DNA from: Acidobacteriota bacterium
GTDB taxonomy: Bacteria; Acidobacteriota; Terriglobia; Terriglobales; Acidobacteriaceae
Direction: 5' to 3'
Assembly: GCA_021779695.1 (NCBI GenBank)
Contig: JAJYAE010000254.1
Span: 1 to 6,453 of the forward strand
Length of the DNA stretch: 6,453 nucleotides
Shown: positions 1 through 6,447 of the stretch, piece after piece
How the letters are laid out: every line of letters starts with the position of its first letter
Position numbering within the stretch: the stretch's first letter is position 1
Made by a program: the position numbers and the translations under genes
Notes under the pieces: model-generated
Told to the model about the DNA's origin: nothing
Database searches by the model: none
Seen by the model: only the letters and a program-made list of their open reading frames with translations

Positions 1-78
1 TTCCGATCTACGGAATCAGGTGCCCAGGTGGGGCCAAATCAAGTGCGCAAAAGGGGCCAACTCAGAGTAGCGAAATCA
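1..78. mobile_element. Probable IS end (IS21-family-like), partial
   Basis: The plus strand carries two copies of GGGGCCAA at 30-37 and 53-60, a period of 23 bp, separated by AT-rich sequence containing AAGTGCGCAAAA. Widely spaced repeats of this sort near the tip, and a tip that reads TG...CA, are typical of IS21-family ends. Read outward-in on the minus strand the tip begins TGATTTCGC. I place the boundary at 78 because the protein-coding frame from the right runs cleanly up to codon 79-81 and its stop (TGA at 76-78) is then supplied by the element. No transposase (istA/istB) is visible; it would lie off the left edge. The target-site duplication cannot be seen. The family name comes from memory of similar ends and was not searched. 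Confidence 0.5.
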
Positions 79-1215
79 ATTGCCATCCCAACTCATCAAC
101 TGAAAGCCTTGATTTTGGATATAGTCACGCACTACCTGAACGGCCATGTTGTGTACTTCCCAAGGCGTCATCTCTATTTTTTCTTCACTGACCAGCATCG
201 CAGGATTAATTGGTCTTCTGGTCTCCGCGTCTAGAAGGCCCCAGTCATTCAGGTCACTCATCCATCCTTCGCCCACAGGTTTTTTCATTGGCAAGATACA
301 GGCTCTACCATTCGCCTTTTCCGCAATACTCAATAGCCCGAGTAGTGAACCGGGACCTCTGACCTTCCCATCAATGTCCTCGACACGGACGAAGAACAAC
401 TGGTTGCCTAAACGAAAGGACAGATGCTCCACAAAAGGTGGTCTCGGATCAGCGCGAAGCCAGCCCAATTCCCCGTCTACCTGCTTGCTCAAGTGAATGC
501 CGGCTGCCTTCCAGCACTCTAAGAACTCACCAGACATTGTTTGCATGTCGATCTCGTACAAGTTCTTTGGGGAATCGACATCCCGTCGTGTAGCCGAAAG
601 AGCGCCGTTGATTAGCTCAGGACGCGAAATACGGTCGAACTCCCCATCGTAGTCTGCCTCAACTTCGTCCTTGCATTTGTCGGATTGCGCTGGAGGGGGT
701 ACAGGCGTGCTCGACCAATTCGCCTGCTCCCTCAAACTCTTCGTTTGTTGTTGGCCCTTCGGTTCGTGCGCCTTCTGCGCTTGCTTTTCGAGCAAGAGTT
801 TCGCTATCGCCTCCGCCCCGCCATTCCGGTTCGCTTCCAGAAACTCCGCTATCTGTTCCGGCGTCGGATACGCGGTTCTTTCGCTAGCGACCTTGCGTTC
901 GCGATTGAAAAGTTCCGGACGCTTCGCGTGGAAAGCTTGCTTCTGCGCCTCCATCCGCCATGCATAGGGCATTTGACCCCAGTAGGGAGGAAGTTTCCCC
1001 CCATTGACCGCTGCGCATTCTTCCTCGGTCATTACGACAGGCAAGCCACTAGGCGTCGGGAGCACGCCAATTTCTTCCATGGACGGGAGCATCTCCCAAT
1101 GGACCCAGCGGACCTCGCCAGCCAACATGACGAAAATGTAGGGTCTCGTCTTCTGTAACCACGTCTTGAGTTGCTTGCGTTCTCGACGCTTCCTAAACGA
1201 ATCCAGCAGTCCCAT
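76..1215 (-). CDS. Hypothetical protein, conserved C-terminal region, probably truncated at the C-terminus
   Basis: This is a 379-residue protein with no signal peptide or membrane segment, so probably cytoplasmic. The start ATG at 1213-1215 has a good ribosome-binding site, GAGGGTGA, about six bases upstream. The N-terminus (1-25) is very basic (FRKRRERKQ). Residues 25-90 form a Trp/Tyr-rich segment, and 85-160 are charged and probably helical. A Pro/Gln/Ser-rich linker spans about 150-185. A compact region, about 225-379, contains PPFVEHLSFRLGNQLFFVRV (259-278), then WGLLDAE and EKIEMTPWEVHNMAVQVVRD. I recall this C-terminal region from hypothetical proteins of other bacteria in which the chain continues past the MSW-x-x-N motif; here it stops at SWDGN. 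The TGA lies inside the putative IS end, so truncation is the best reading. It lies 48 bases downstream of the small secreted-protein gene on the same strand and could be co-transcribed with it. Its third codon positions are less GC-rich than those of the 1851-2858 gene, which suggests transfer. Function unknown. Confidence 0.75.
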   Translation of the reverse strand: MGLLDSFRKRRERKQLKTWLQKTRPYIFVMLAGEVRWVHWEMLPSMEEIGVLPTPSGLPVVMTEEECAAVNGGKLPPYWGQMPYAWRMEAQKQAFHAKRPELFNRERKVASERTAYPTPEQIAEFLEANRNGGAEAIAKLLLEKQAQKAHEPKGQQQTKSLREQANWSSTPVPPPAQSDKCKDEVEADYDGEFDRISRPELINGALSATRRDVDSPKNLYEIDMQTMSGEFLECWKAAGIHLSKQVDGELGWLRADPRPPFVEHLSFRLGNQLFFVRVEDIDGKVRGPGSLLGLLSIAEKANGRACILPMKKPVGEGWMSDLNDWGLLDAETRRPINPAMLVSEEKIEMTPWEVHNMAVQVVRDYIQNQGFQLMSWDGN

Positions 1216-1237
1216 GTATCACCCTCGTTCCGGGGTT

Positions 1238-1267
1238 ACTGTATGCAGCCTCTAAAAGACGACTCAA
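1238..1267 (-). promoter_or_regulatory. Weak candidate promoter for the 379-residue gene
   Basis: On the minus strand TTGAGT (1262-1267) and TACAGT (1238-1243) are 18 bases apart, each matching four of six positions of the sigma70 consensus. Transcription would start near 1231, leaving a leader of about 16 bases that contains the GAGGGTGA ribosome-binding site. The -35 box overlaps the stop codon of the upstream small gene. Co-transcription from the promoter at 1553-1581 is an equally good explanation. Confidence 0.25.
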
Positions 1268-1515
1268 AATACTGAATGACGCACTCTCACACGATTTCCT
1301 ATGTGAGAGCGGGGCACCTTTTGCGGCTCCTTTCGGCTGTACGGAGCAATGTAGGTGCCACTCCGTCGCGCGTAGCCGTGCGAGTAAACCGGCTTTGCCC
1401 AGACTGATGACTTATGATGAATGGCTCTGGAACGAGAACGACTAGCTGCGTGACCTGTGAGCGGCGAGAGACACACAGCCGCGAAAAACAAGAGAACGCC
1501 GAGCGTTCTTTGCAT
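1264..1515 (-). CDS. Small basic secreted protein of unknown function
   Basis: This 83-residue protein has a clear signal peptide: a short basic start (MQR), a hydrophobic core (LGVLLFFAAVCL) and a likely signal peptidase I site after GHA, near residue 22. The mature part is about 60 residues, rich in Arg, Lys, Ser, His and Tyr, with almost no acidic residues. It includes SGTYIAPYSRKEP, which resembles the GTYV-x-PHYRS type of motif in many small exported bacterial proteins of unknown role. The frame extends to a GTG at 1519-1521, but I chose the ATG at 1513-1515: the AAGG ribosome-binding site lies eight bases before the ATG and only two before the GTG. A well-spaced promoter lies directly upstream, which supports a real gene. 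There are no cysteines in the mature part and no membrane segment apart from the signal. It would act in the periplasm or outside the cell; function unknown. Confidence 0.65.
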   Translation of the reverse strand: MQRTLGVLLFFAAVCLSPLTGHAASRSRSRAIHHKSSVWAKPVYSHGYARRSGTYIAPYSRKEPQKVPRSHIGNRVRVRHSVF

Positions 1516-1850
1516 TGGCACAACCTTATGATGTGTTTATTTGTGAAAGAGAATATTACGCCAGCATCTCGATTGGTACAAGCGCGGGAAAGTGGACCAG
1601 ACGGGCAATGTGATCCAGATAGGTCATCACCCTGTGAGCGAATACCAGGCCTATGCCGTGGGGAGTCCGACGTACGTCAATCGACAGGTTGCCACCGGTC
1701 CGTCACACTCGAGAACCGGGGATGCCAAAGGCCCTGAACAGGCCAGTCACTTGACCGTGATGAGCCGGATCACTCCTTTGAAACGCACCCTGCCCTTGCA
1801 CTCCCCGCCGCGTGACGCGCGACAATAGCTTGCAGGCAGGTGTGTCCCCG
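1516..1850. other. Divergent intergenic region with a possible gene remnant
   Basis: This 335-base stretch separates two divergent genes. It holds the minus-strand promoter at 1553-1581 and a perfect 10-bp palindrome, GACGTACGTC, at 1669-1678. On the plus strand a frame stays open from just after the TGA at 1544-1546 to the TAG at 1826-1828. In its first part it reads like ordinary protein (for example QHLDWYKRGKVDQTGNV at 1562-1612), with mostly G or C in the third codon position over about 45 codons. No convincing ribosome-binding site precedes the GTG at 1592, and the frame has no recognisable domain. I regard it as a possible decayed gene fragment, not an active gene. I found no strong promoter for the rightward gene: TTGCAC (1796-1801) with GACAAT (1821-1826) has a 19-base spacer and is weak. 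Confidence 0.4.
1553..1581 (-). promoter_or_regulatory. Sigma70-type promoter for the small secreted-protein gene
   Basis: Reading the minus strand, TTGTAC (1576-1581) is followed after exactly 17 bases by TAATAT (1553-1558). Each box matches four of six consensus positions and the spacing is ideal. Predicted transcription start is about 1546, giving a leader of roughly 30 bases with an AAGG ribosome-binding site before the ATG at 1515. No terminator separates this gene from the 379-residue gene, so this promoter may serve both. Confidence 0.6.
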
Positions 1851-2858
1851 ATGAACGAAAAAGCAGTTCCCGCCCTCGCGGGCATCGTTGTGCTCATGGT
1901 CGCCGCGGTCGCCGCAATCATCCTCCACCAGAAGCACTGGACCCCGCTCGCTCTCAGCATCCAGGGCGCCGTCATCCGCCAGGATGCCAACCCGCGCAAT
2001 CAGCTCCCCATCTCCGGCGCGCTCGTCACCGCCACCGACGGCGCCCGCAGCGTCACCGCCCAATCCGACGCCTCCGGCTACTTCGCGCTCACTTTCCGCC
2101 CTGGCCTCGTGCCCCGGCGCACCATCGATCTCCACTTCTCCGCGCCCGGCTACAAGCCCCTCCAGATGCAGGCCCAGCTCCACCTGAGCCCCGGCAACGG
2201 CCAGCTCTACATCGGCCAGCTTGTGCCCCTTGCGCAGCCGGCCAACCCCAACCCGTCCGTGCCCGTCACGGTTCTCTCCAATATCCGTGTCCGCTATACC
2301 GTCAACACACGCAGCGAAGAAAACATCGGCAGCGCGGTCCGCACCTTTGAGGTAGTCCACCACGGCAGTGAGCCCTGCAATCAGCAATCCCCCTGCTCGC
2401 CCGACGGCCTCTGGAAAGCCACCAGCAGTTCCGTCACCATGGACGCGGGCTCCGGGAATGAATTCAGCAACGTCCGCGCCTCCTGCATAGCCGGCGCTTG
2501 CCCCTTCACCCACATCGATTCCAGCGGCTTCAACCAGGGCGGTCGTACCGTGACCGCTTCCGCCACCGCCTGGGCCGACACCGCCACCTTCCTGCTTGAA
2601 GCAGAAGTCTTCCACGCCACCGTCAGCGGCGGCGTGCGTCACTCCTATCCGGTCCTCTACGAGCGCACCCTTACCTTTACCCTGCCTGAAAGCGAAGAGG
2701 GCGTTAGCATCGAAGCCGAAGTCAACGGCCAGCCGATGGTCTTCCCGCTCGGCCCGGAACTCTACCTCAGCTGGGCCAACTGCGTGATGCGCACCAACAC
2801 CGAAGGCGAAAAATCCACCGTCTACCGCTGCGAACTCAAGCCCGGCTACCGCTTCTAG
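1851..2858 (+). CDS. Membrane-anchored protein with carboxypeptidase-regulatory-like (Ig-like) domain
   Basis: This is a 335-residue envelope protein. Residues 1-5 are cytoplasmic. A single hydrophobic helix at about 6-25 (VPALAGIVVLMVAAVAAIIL) is an uncleaved signal anchor without a clear cleavage site. Residues 34-128 look like a carboxypeptidase-regulatory-like beta sandwich (CarboxypepD_reg type), with the signature order IQGAVI...PISGALVTATD...SDASGYFAL...SAPGY. Residues 140-335 form a second beta-rich exported domain that I do not recognise. It carries six cysteines (176, 182, 212, 217, 311, 327), an even number in close pairs as expected for disulfides. The frame opens at a GTG (1812), but the ATG at 1851 is preferred: an AGGCAGG ribosome-binding site ends ten bases before it, and the membrane helix then starts at the N-terminus. 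The gene is strongly GC-rich at third positions, unlike the two genes to its left. It converges with the VWFA-type gene. Family knowledge suggests a surface or periplasmic binding role; the ligand is unknown. Confidence 0.8.
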   Translation: MNEKAVPALAGIVVLMVAAVAAIILHQKHWTPLALSIQGAVIRQDANPRNQLPISGALVTATDGARSVTAQSDASGYFALTFRPGLVPRRTIDLHFSAPGYKPLQMQAQLHLSPGNGQLYIGQLVPLAQPANPNPSVPVTVLSNIRVRYTVNTRSEENIGSAVRTFEVVHHGSEPCNQQSPCSPDGLWKATSSSVTMDAGSGNEFSNVRASCIAGACPFTHIDSSGFNQGGRTVTASATAWADTATFLLEAEVFHATVSGGVRHSYPVLYERTLTFTLPESEEGVSIEAEVNGQPMVFPLGPELYLSWANCVMRTNTEGEKSTVYRCELKPGYRF

Positions 2859-2904
2859 AGCGGCTCCTGTGCACATGCGGCCCATGCAGGCGAACTTCGC
2901 AGGT

Positions 2905-2926
2905 GGCTCTTTCTTAAGGAAAGGCC
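2905..2926. terminator. Weak candidate hairpin between convergent genes
   Basis: GGC-T-CTTTC (2905-2913) can pair with GAAAGGCC (2919-2926) around a five-base loop, giving an eight-pair stem with one bulged T. It lies 47 bases after the stop of the rightward gene and about 97 bases past the stop of the leftward gene. There is no T-run on either side, so it is not a classical intrinsic terminator. It is the best hairpin I found in the 164-base gap. Confidence 0.25.
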
Positions 2927-3022
2927 GCTTCGCATTGCAACGTTGAGATACAGCAGCGGTGAAGCAGCTTGAGCGTGCCCGAGCCAACCATCCGGCCAGG
3001 TTCTTGGATTGACGGAGTCGAG

Positions 3023-6000
3023 CTAGGGTGTCTTGCCAGGCTGGATCAGGGAGGATGCGGGAATCGTCAGGCTGCCCAGCTTGCCTGAGTGCTCGTCAAT
3101 CACAATGAGCCGCAGCGTTCCCGTGGAAGGGGGTGCATTCAGCAGCTGATTGAAGGCGAGGCCTTGCTGCTGCACCTTCTGCCAGGTCGCATCCCGCAGA
3201 TGCAGCGCAACGCGTTCACCCTGTACCTGAGCCGATCGACGCACATCGTCGCGGCTGACAACGAAGATGTCGAGAAAGTCGTTCCAGCGATTGCCGCCGG
3301 GCACAGGGCTCAACTCCTCTGGCCCCACGACGACTTTCAGCAGGAGGCCTTTGGCATCGTTGGCCGGCGTGGCTCGCAGCGGAAGATCTGTGACGTCCGC
3401 TGCCGACCACAGCGCCTGCCGAAACTGATCGCGAATGCTATCCGGCTGCCTCCGGTAAAGGTAGCCGGTGCGGTATTGAAGGCGAATGCCCTTGCGATTC
3501 GGAACCGCAAGCGAAAGGCTGTGGTACTGGTTGTCGGGTTGCGTGTCAGGAGTAAAGCTGAGCAGATAAGCTGCATCGCCGCTGCGGACAATGCCGTCCA
3601 GTTCGCCTCTGATGTCCCCGGCACGGCGCAGAGCGCGTCCGCCGGTTGCTGAAGCCAGATCGCGGTACAGGCCCTGAATCGGCTTCACATCCTGTTGCAT
3701 TCGGGCAATATCGCGACCTGGAGTCTGGCCCGAAGCAGCGTCGCTGAGGACGCTCGTGGCCGCGTCGCGGTCTGTGTGTCCGATGGCGAGGACGTTGCGT
3801 GTGCCGATGTCGGCTCCGATGGCGGCAGCCTCAAGCTGCGAGGCGTTGAGGGGATAGAGGCTGACATGGGCGTCGTTCAAGGGCTCCTGCACGCGGGCCG
3901 CGAGACTGTCGATGTGTTCCGGGCCGCTCTCCTGGCGTGCTGCGGCCTGCGATAGGTTGTCCGCAAGGACGTTGTTGCTGGTGACCCAGACAAGATTCTT
4001 GTGCCCCGGAATGGCCGCGAGATGACGCGCGATTAATTCAAGGATGAGCAAAGAATCGCGCCCGGGGCTGCTGCCCAGGCTCATGAGTTTAGGGTCTGTC
4101 GGAGAAGAGAATAGATTGGCGTCGGCGGACCCGGAAGTGAAGGTCTCAGCGGGACGGTTGGCATTGCCGTTGACCGCTGTAAGGTCGTAGATGCTGTGTA
4201 CATAGTCGAATTGCTGGAGGTTGCGGCGTTCGGCATCCTGTGCCTGAGCAAGAGAGCGCGCATCGGGCACCCACGCAGCAAGTGTGTGCTGCAAAGCGGC
4301 ACGATCCGTTGTGGGCTCGTGGAGAATCTGGAACCCGTGGCTGTTCAGAGCGTAAAGACCAACCGGGTCCGTTGCTGGCAGGCTCTTGAAGAAGGACAGC
4401 ATCTGCTGGCGAACGTTTGCAAAATCTCCCCATGCGAGATTGCTGGAATCGATAAGCAGGATCGTCGAGTTCGGCGCGGACTGCGTGGGTTTGGCAGCGC
4501 TCGGTTGGTTCGAAAAAGTATCCGGTTGCGCAGCTTCGACGCTGGTGGCAGGCGATGCAGTGTCGTTGAGCGAAGGGGGTGAGAAGAATCGGATGGTCTG
4601 TGGGCGGCCATCATCCCGCAGCACAAAGTCCGAGAGACTGAGGTTTGGGATGGGCTTGCCCTTCTTGTCGAGAGCGACGACCTCGACATTCACAAGCCGC
4701 GCGGAGGTGTGCAAAGTAAAGCTCGAACTCGCTGCAGCCCCTTCCGCCGGTACGCCGGGAAGTGTGTCCGTCGGAGTGAATTGCATCTCCGGCAGCTCAA
4801 GGTGCGCCGCAGAGGAAGGAAGAACGGACGGCTCCGGAGGGTTGCCCGAAGGAGCAGCCGGTGGCGTGGATGCCGTTTCGGCGGCCGTAGAGGCGGCGCT
4901 TGGCTGAGATGGGGCGGCGGAGGGTGCTGAAGTTGCGCTCGGCGCAGGATTGGCGGGCGTCTTGGGAGCAGCGAGAGGCTCGGCCGCTGCCTCTTCCGGC
5001 GTCAGGATGCGCGCATCGGCGCGAAAGACGTGATAGGCGGAAAACGTTGCTTCGCTCAGGGCGCTCTTGAGGGGTTGCTGTTGGAGTGCAAGCGGGGCAT
5101 TGTAGATCGGATCCATCTGGACCGACTGAGCGCGCGTTATCGAAATGCTGCGCGTCGGACAAATGTAGGGCTTACCTCCAATTTCAACCGTGTCGTACCA
5201 GACGATTGTCCCAGCCTGGACGACTGGCTCATTCGGCTTGAGATCCGCCTGAATCAGGATGCGAAGGATGGTGCCGGTACTGGGATCAATCGTCATCTCG
5301 CCGTGATAGGCCGTCACCTGATGAAATGGAGCAATGGTGGCGACCGGCGTCTGATATCCCAACCTATTCCCAACACCTGCAGAGGAAGGGTTGGCAATGC
5401 AGCAGTAGTCAACAGAGTAGTGCGACTTCTCCTTTGGGACGACAAAACGAAAGACAGCCACGTTACCCTTCGCACCGGCCTCCCAATGGCTCCACGCGAG
5501 AGTGCTCTGCGCGGCATCAAGGAGAACCAGTCCGAGGATAGGGCCGAAGACGCCTTTGGTGGTCAGGGCCGCCGTGCTGAGGGCAGGGGCTGCTGCATGG
5601 CTTGCGCCGTGTTGGACAACCTCCTGCCCCTTGCGATAGAGGATCGTCTCACTGGAGGCCGATACAAAATGCAGCGGCTCATAGGGAATGACATCCTTCG
5701 CAAGTAGAATCTGCGGAGTCTCCTCAAACTGAATAGTGCTGCGTGTGGCAAGAAAATTGGGGAGTTGTGGAATGGTCTGACTTACGTACGCAATGACCTT
5801 CTCCATGATGCCCCGCTGCTGATCCAGGCCAGGAGTGGGGTCCTTGGGAATCTCAATTGCAGGCAAGGGTTCAAACTCCGATGCGTCCGCGAGGATTTGC
5901 AGTGCCTGCTTGCTGGAGGGACCTGGCAGCTGTGCATTGAGGCGCGCAAATCGATTGAAATTGATGCGCTCCGTGAGTTGAAGATCCAAGAGCTCGTGGG

Positions 6001-6130
6001 CAAGATTCACGTCCGTGGCGGACTTTGAATCTTCGATCAGTCTCTCTAACTGGTCTGCTGTTGCAGGCTTTACCGCAATGGCCCGTGTCGTGGTCCACAG
6101 AAGCAGAGCGAAGCAAATCCAACGCAGCAT
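3023..6130 (-). CDS. Exported VWFA-related acidobacterial domain protein
   Basis: This 1035-residue exported protein has a signal peptide at 1-19 (MLRWICFALLLWTTTRAIA, an A-x-A site at 17-19). Residues 22-375 form an N-terminal module seen in acidobacterial proteins: LDLQLTERINFNRFARL near 48-64, PNFLATRS, DVIPYEPLHFV, FGPILGLVLLDAA, VPKEKSHYSVDYCC (cysteines 243, 244) and YICPTRS (cysteine 324). A Pro/Ala/Ser-rich linker covers about 381-440. The VWFA-related domain (about 470-900) starts with a beta module (RLVNVEVVALDKKGKPI...DFVLRDDG), then has TILLIDSSN with Asp561 where the metal-site DxSxS motif would begin; the fifth position is Leu, so the metal site is degenerate. A beta-rich tail (905-1035) follows. 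The frame runs back to 6343, but that would begin inside the 5S rRNA gene. The ATG at 6128-6130 has a GGGAG ribosome-binding site five bases before it and gives an N-terminal signal. Probably acts at or outside the envelope in protein-protein contacts; partner and exact role unknown. Confidence 0.85.
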   Translation of the reverse strand: MLRWICFALLLWTTTRAIAVKPATADQLERLIEDSKSATDVNLAHELLDLQLTERINFNRFARLNAQLPGPSSKQALQILADASEFEPLPAIEIPKDPTPGLDQQRGIMEKVIAYVSQTIPQLPNFLATRSTIQFEETPQILLAKDVIPYEPLHFVSASSETILYRKGQEVVQHGASHAAAPALSTAALTTKGVFGPILGLVLLDAAQSTLAWSHWEAGAKGNVAVFRFVVPKEKSHYSVDYCCIANPSSAGVGNRLGYQTPVATIAPFHQVTAYHGEMTIDPSTGTILRILIQADLKPNEPVVQAGTIVWYDTVEIGGKPYICPTRSISITRAQSVQMDPIYNAPLALQQQPLKSALSEATFSAYHVFRADARILTPEEAAAEPLAAPKTPANPAPSATSAPSAAPSQPSAASTAAETASTPPAAPSGNPPEPSVLPSSAAHLELPEMQFTPTDTLPGVPAEGAAASSSFTLHTSARLVNVEVVALDKKGKPIPNLSLSDFVLRDDGRPQTIRFFSPPSLNDTASPATSVEAAQPDTFSNQPSAAKPTQSAPNSTILLIDSSNLAWGDFANVRQQMLSFFKSLPATDPVGLYALNSHGFQILHEPTTDRAALQHTLAAWVPDARSLAQAQDAERRNLQQFDYVHSIYDLTAVNGNANRPAETFTSGSADANLFSSPTDPKLMSLGSSPGRDSLLILELIARHLAAIPGHKNLVWVTSNNVLADNLSQAAARQESGPEHIDSLAARVQEPLNDAHVSLYPLNASQLEAAAIGADIGTRNVLAIGHTDRDAATSVLSDAASGQTPGRDIARMQQDVKPIQGLYRDLASATGGRALRRAGDIRGELDGIVRSGDAAYLLSFTPDTQPDNQYHSLSLAVPNRKGIRLQYRTGYLYRRQPDSIRDQFRQALWSAADVTDLPLRATPANDAKGLLLKVVVGPEELSPVPGGNRWNDFLDIFVVSRDDVRRSAQVQGERVALHLRDATWQKVQQQGLAFNQLLNAPPSTGTLRLIVIDEHSGKLGSLTIPASSLIQPGKTP

Positions 6131-6155
6131 GAGAACTCCCACTTCGCCGGCATTC

Positions 6156-6174
6156 CATCCGTCCTTCATCCGTC
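6156..6174 (-). repeat. Pair of 8-bp direct repeats in the VWFA-gene leader
   Basis: GACGGATG occurs twice on the minus strand (6167-6174 and 6156-6163) with a period of 11 bases, about one helical turn. The pair lies 26 bases upstream of the chosen start codon. It could be a regulator site, or simply chance or a small duplication. Confidence 0.35.
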
Positions 6175-6244
6175 GATACGGACCAGAAAGGCTGAAGCGA
6201 TTCTCCGGCCACACGAAGCAAATCCCGAAGCGAACCCTTGTGGC

Positions 6245-6259
6245 ACCGATTATACCGAT
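6245..6259 (-). promoter_or_regulatory. -10 element of the VWFA-gene promoter, within a direct repeat
   Basis: On the minus strand a perfect TATAAT occupies 6249-6254. It sits between two copies of ATCGGT (6245-6250 and 6254-6259) that repeat every nine bases and overlap the box. No good -35 hexamer lies 16-18 bases upstream (the region reads CGAGCG), and the extended -10 TG is also absent, so activity may need an activator. Transcription would start near 6243 and give a leader of about 113 bases. The element lies downstream of the rRNA terminator, as expected for independent expression. Confidence 0.45.
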
Positions 6260-6286
6260 GGGGCTCGAATTCGCTCGCGCAAACGC

Positions 6287-6318
6287 AAAAAGGCCATCCC
6301 GCGTGGGGATGGCCTTTT
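6287..6318 (-). terminator. Intrinsic terminator of the rRNA operon
   Basis: A perfect nine-pair stem, GGCCATCCC (6292-6300) with GGGATGGCC (6306-6314), closes a five-base loop. On the minus strand it is followed by TTTTT. The flanking A-run (6287-6291) and T-run (6315-6318) let it work in either direction. It starts 12 bases after the 3' end of the 5S rRNA, the usual place for the operon terminator, and separates the rRNA operon from the VWFA-type gene on the same strand. Confidence 0.9.
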
Positions 6319-6330
6319 GTCTGAATTTAT

Positions 6331-6447
<117 letters not shown>

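Noticed and set aside
685..1158. Plus-strand frame of 157 codons opposite the 379-residue gene
   Set aside because: Very rich in Arg and Leu, typical of an antisense shadow. The minus-strand gene has a strong ribosome-binding site and a conserved region.
1299..1523. Alternative minus-strand frame overlapping the small secreted protein
   Set aside because: It lacks a proper signal peptide; the other frame has a textbook signal peptide and a ribosome-binding site at the right distance.
1751..1783. TTGACC (1751-1756) and TTGAAA (1778-1783) as -35 boxes for the rightward gene
   Set aside because: Neither has a TATAAT-like box 16-18 bases downstream.
2881..2905. Short inverted repeats such as GCGA/TCGC near 2890-2900 as a terminator
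   Set aside because: The stems are only four pairs with no T-run; chance occurrence is likely.
1770..2987. Long minus-strand frame (405 codons) opposite the carboxypeptidase-regulatory-like gene
   Set aside because: It is the mirror of a gene with strongly G/C-ending codons and gives the usual Gly/Ala/Val/Asp-rich shadow sequence. It has no domain, and the plus-strand product has a coherent anchor and fold.
3089..3652. Plus-strand frame of 187 codons inside the VWFA gene
   Set aside because: It lies entirely antisense to a well-supported conserved protein and shows no domain or convincing start.
5030..5707. Plus-strand frame of 225 codons inside the VWFA gene
   Set aside because: It is antisense to the conserved N-terminal module, with Arg-rich shadow composition and no ribosome-binding site of note.
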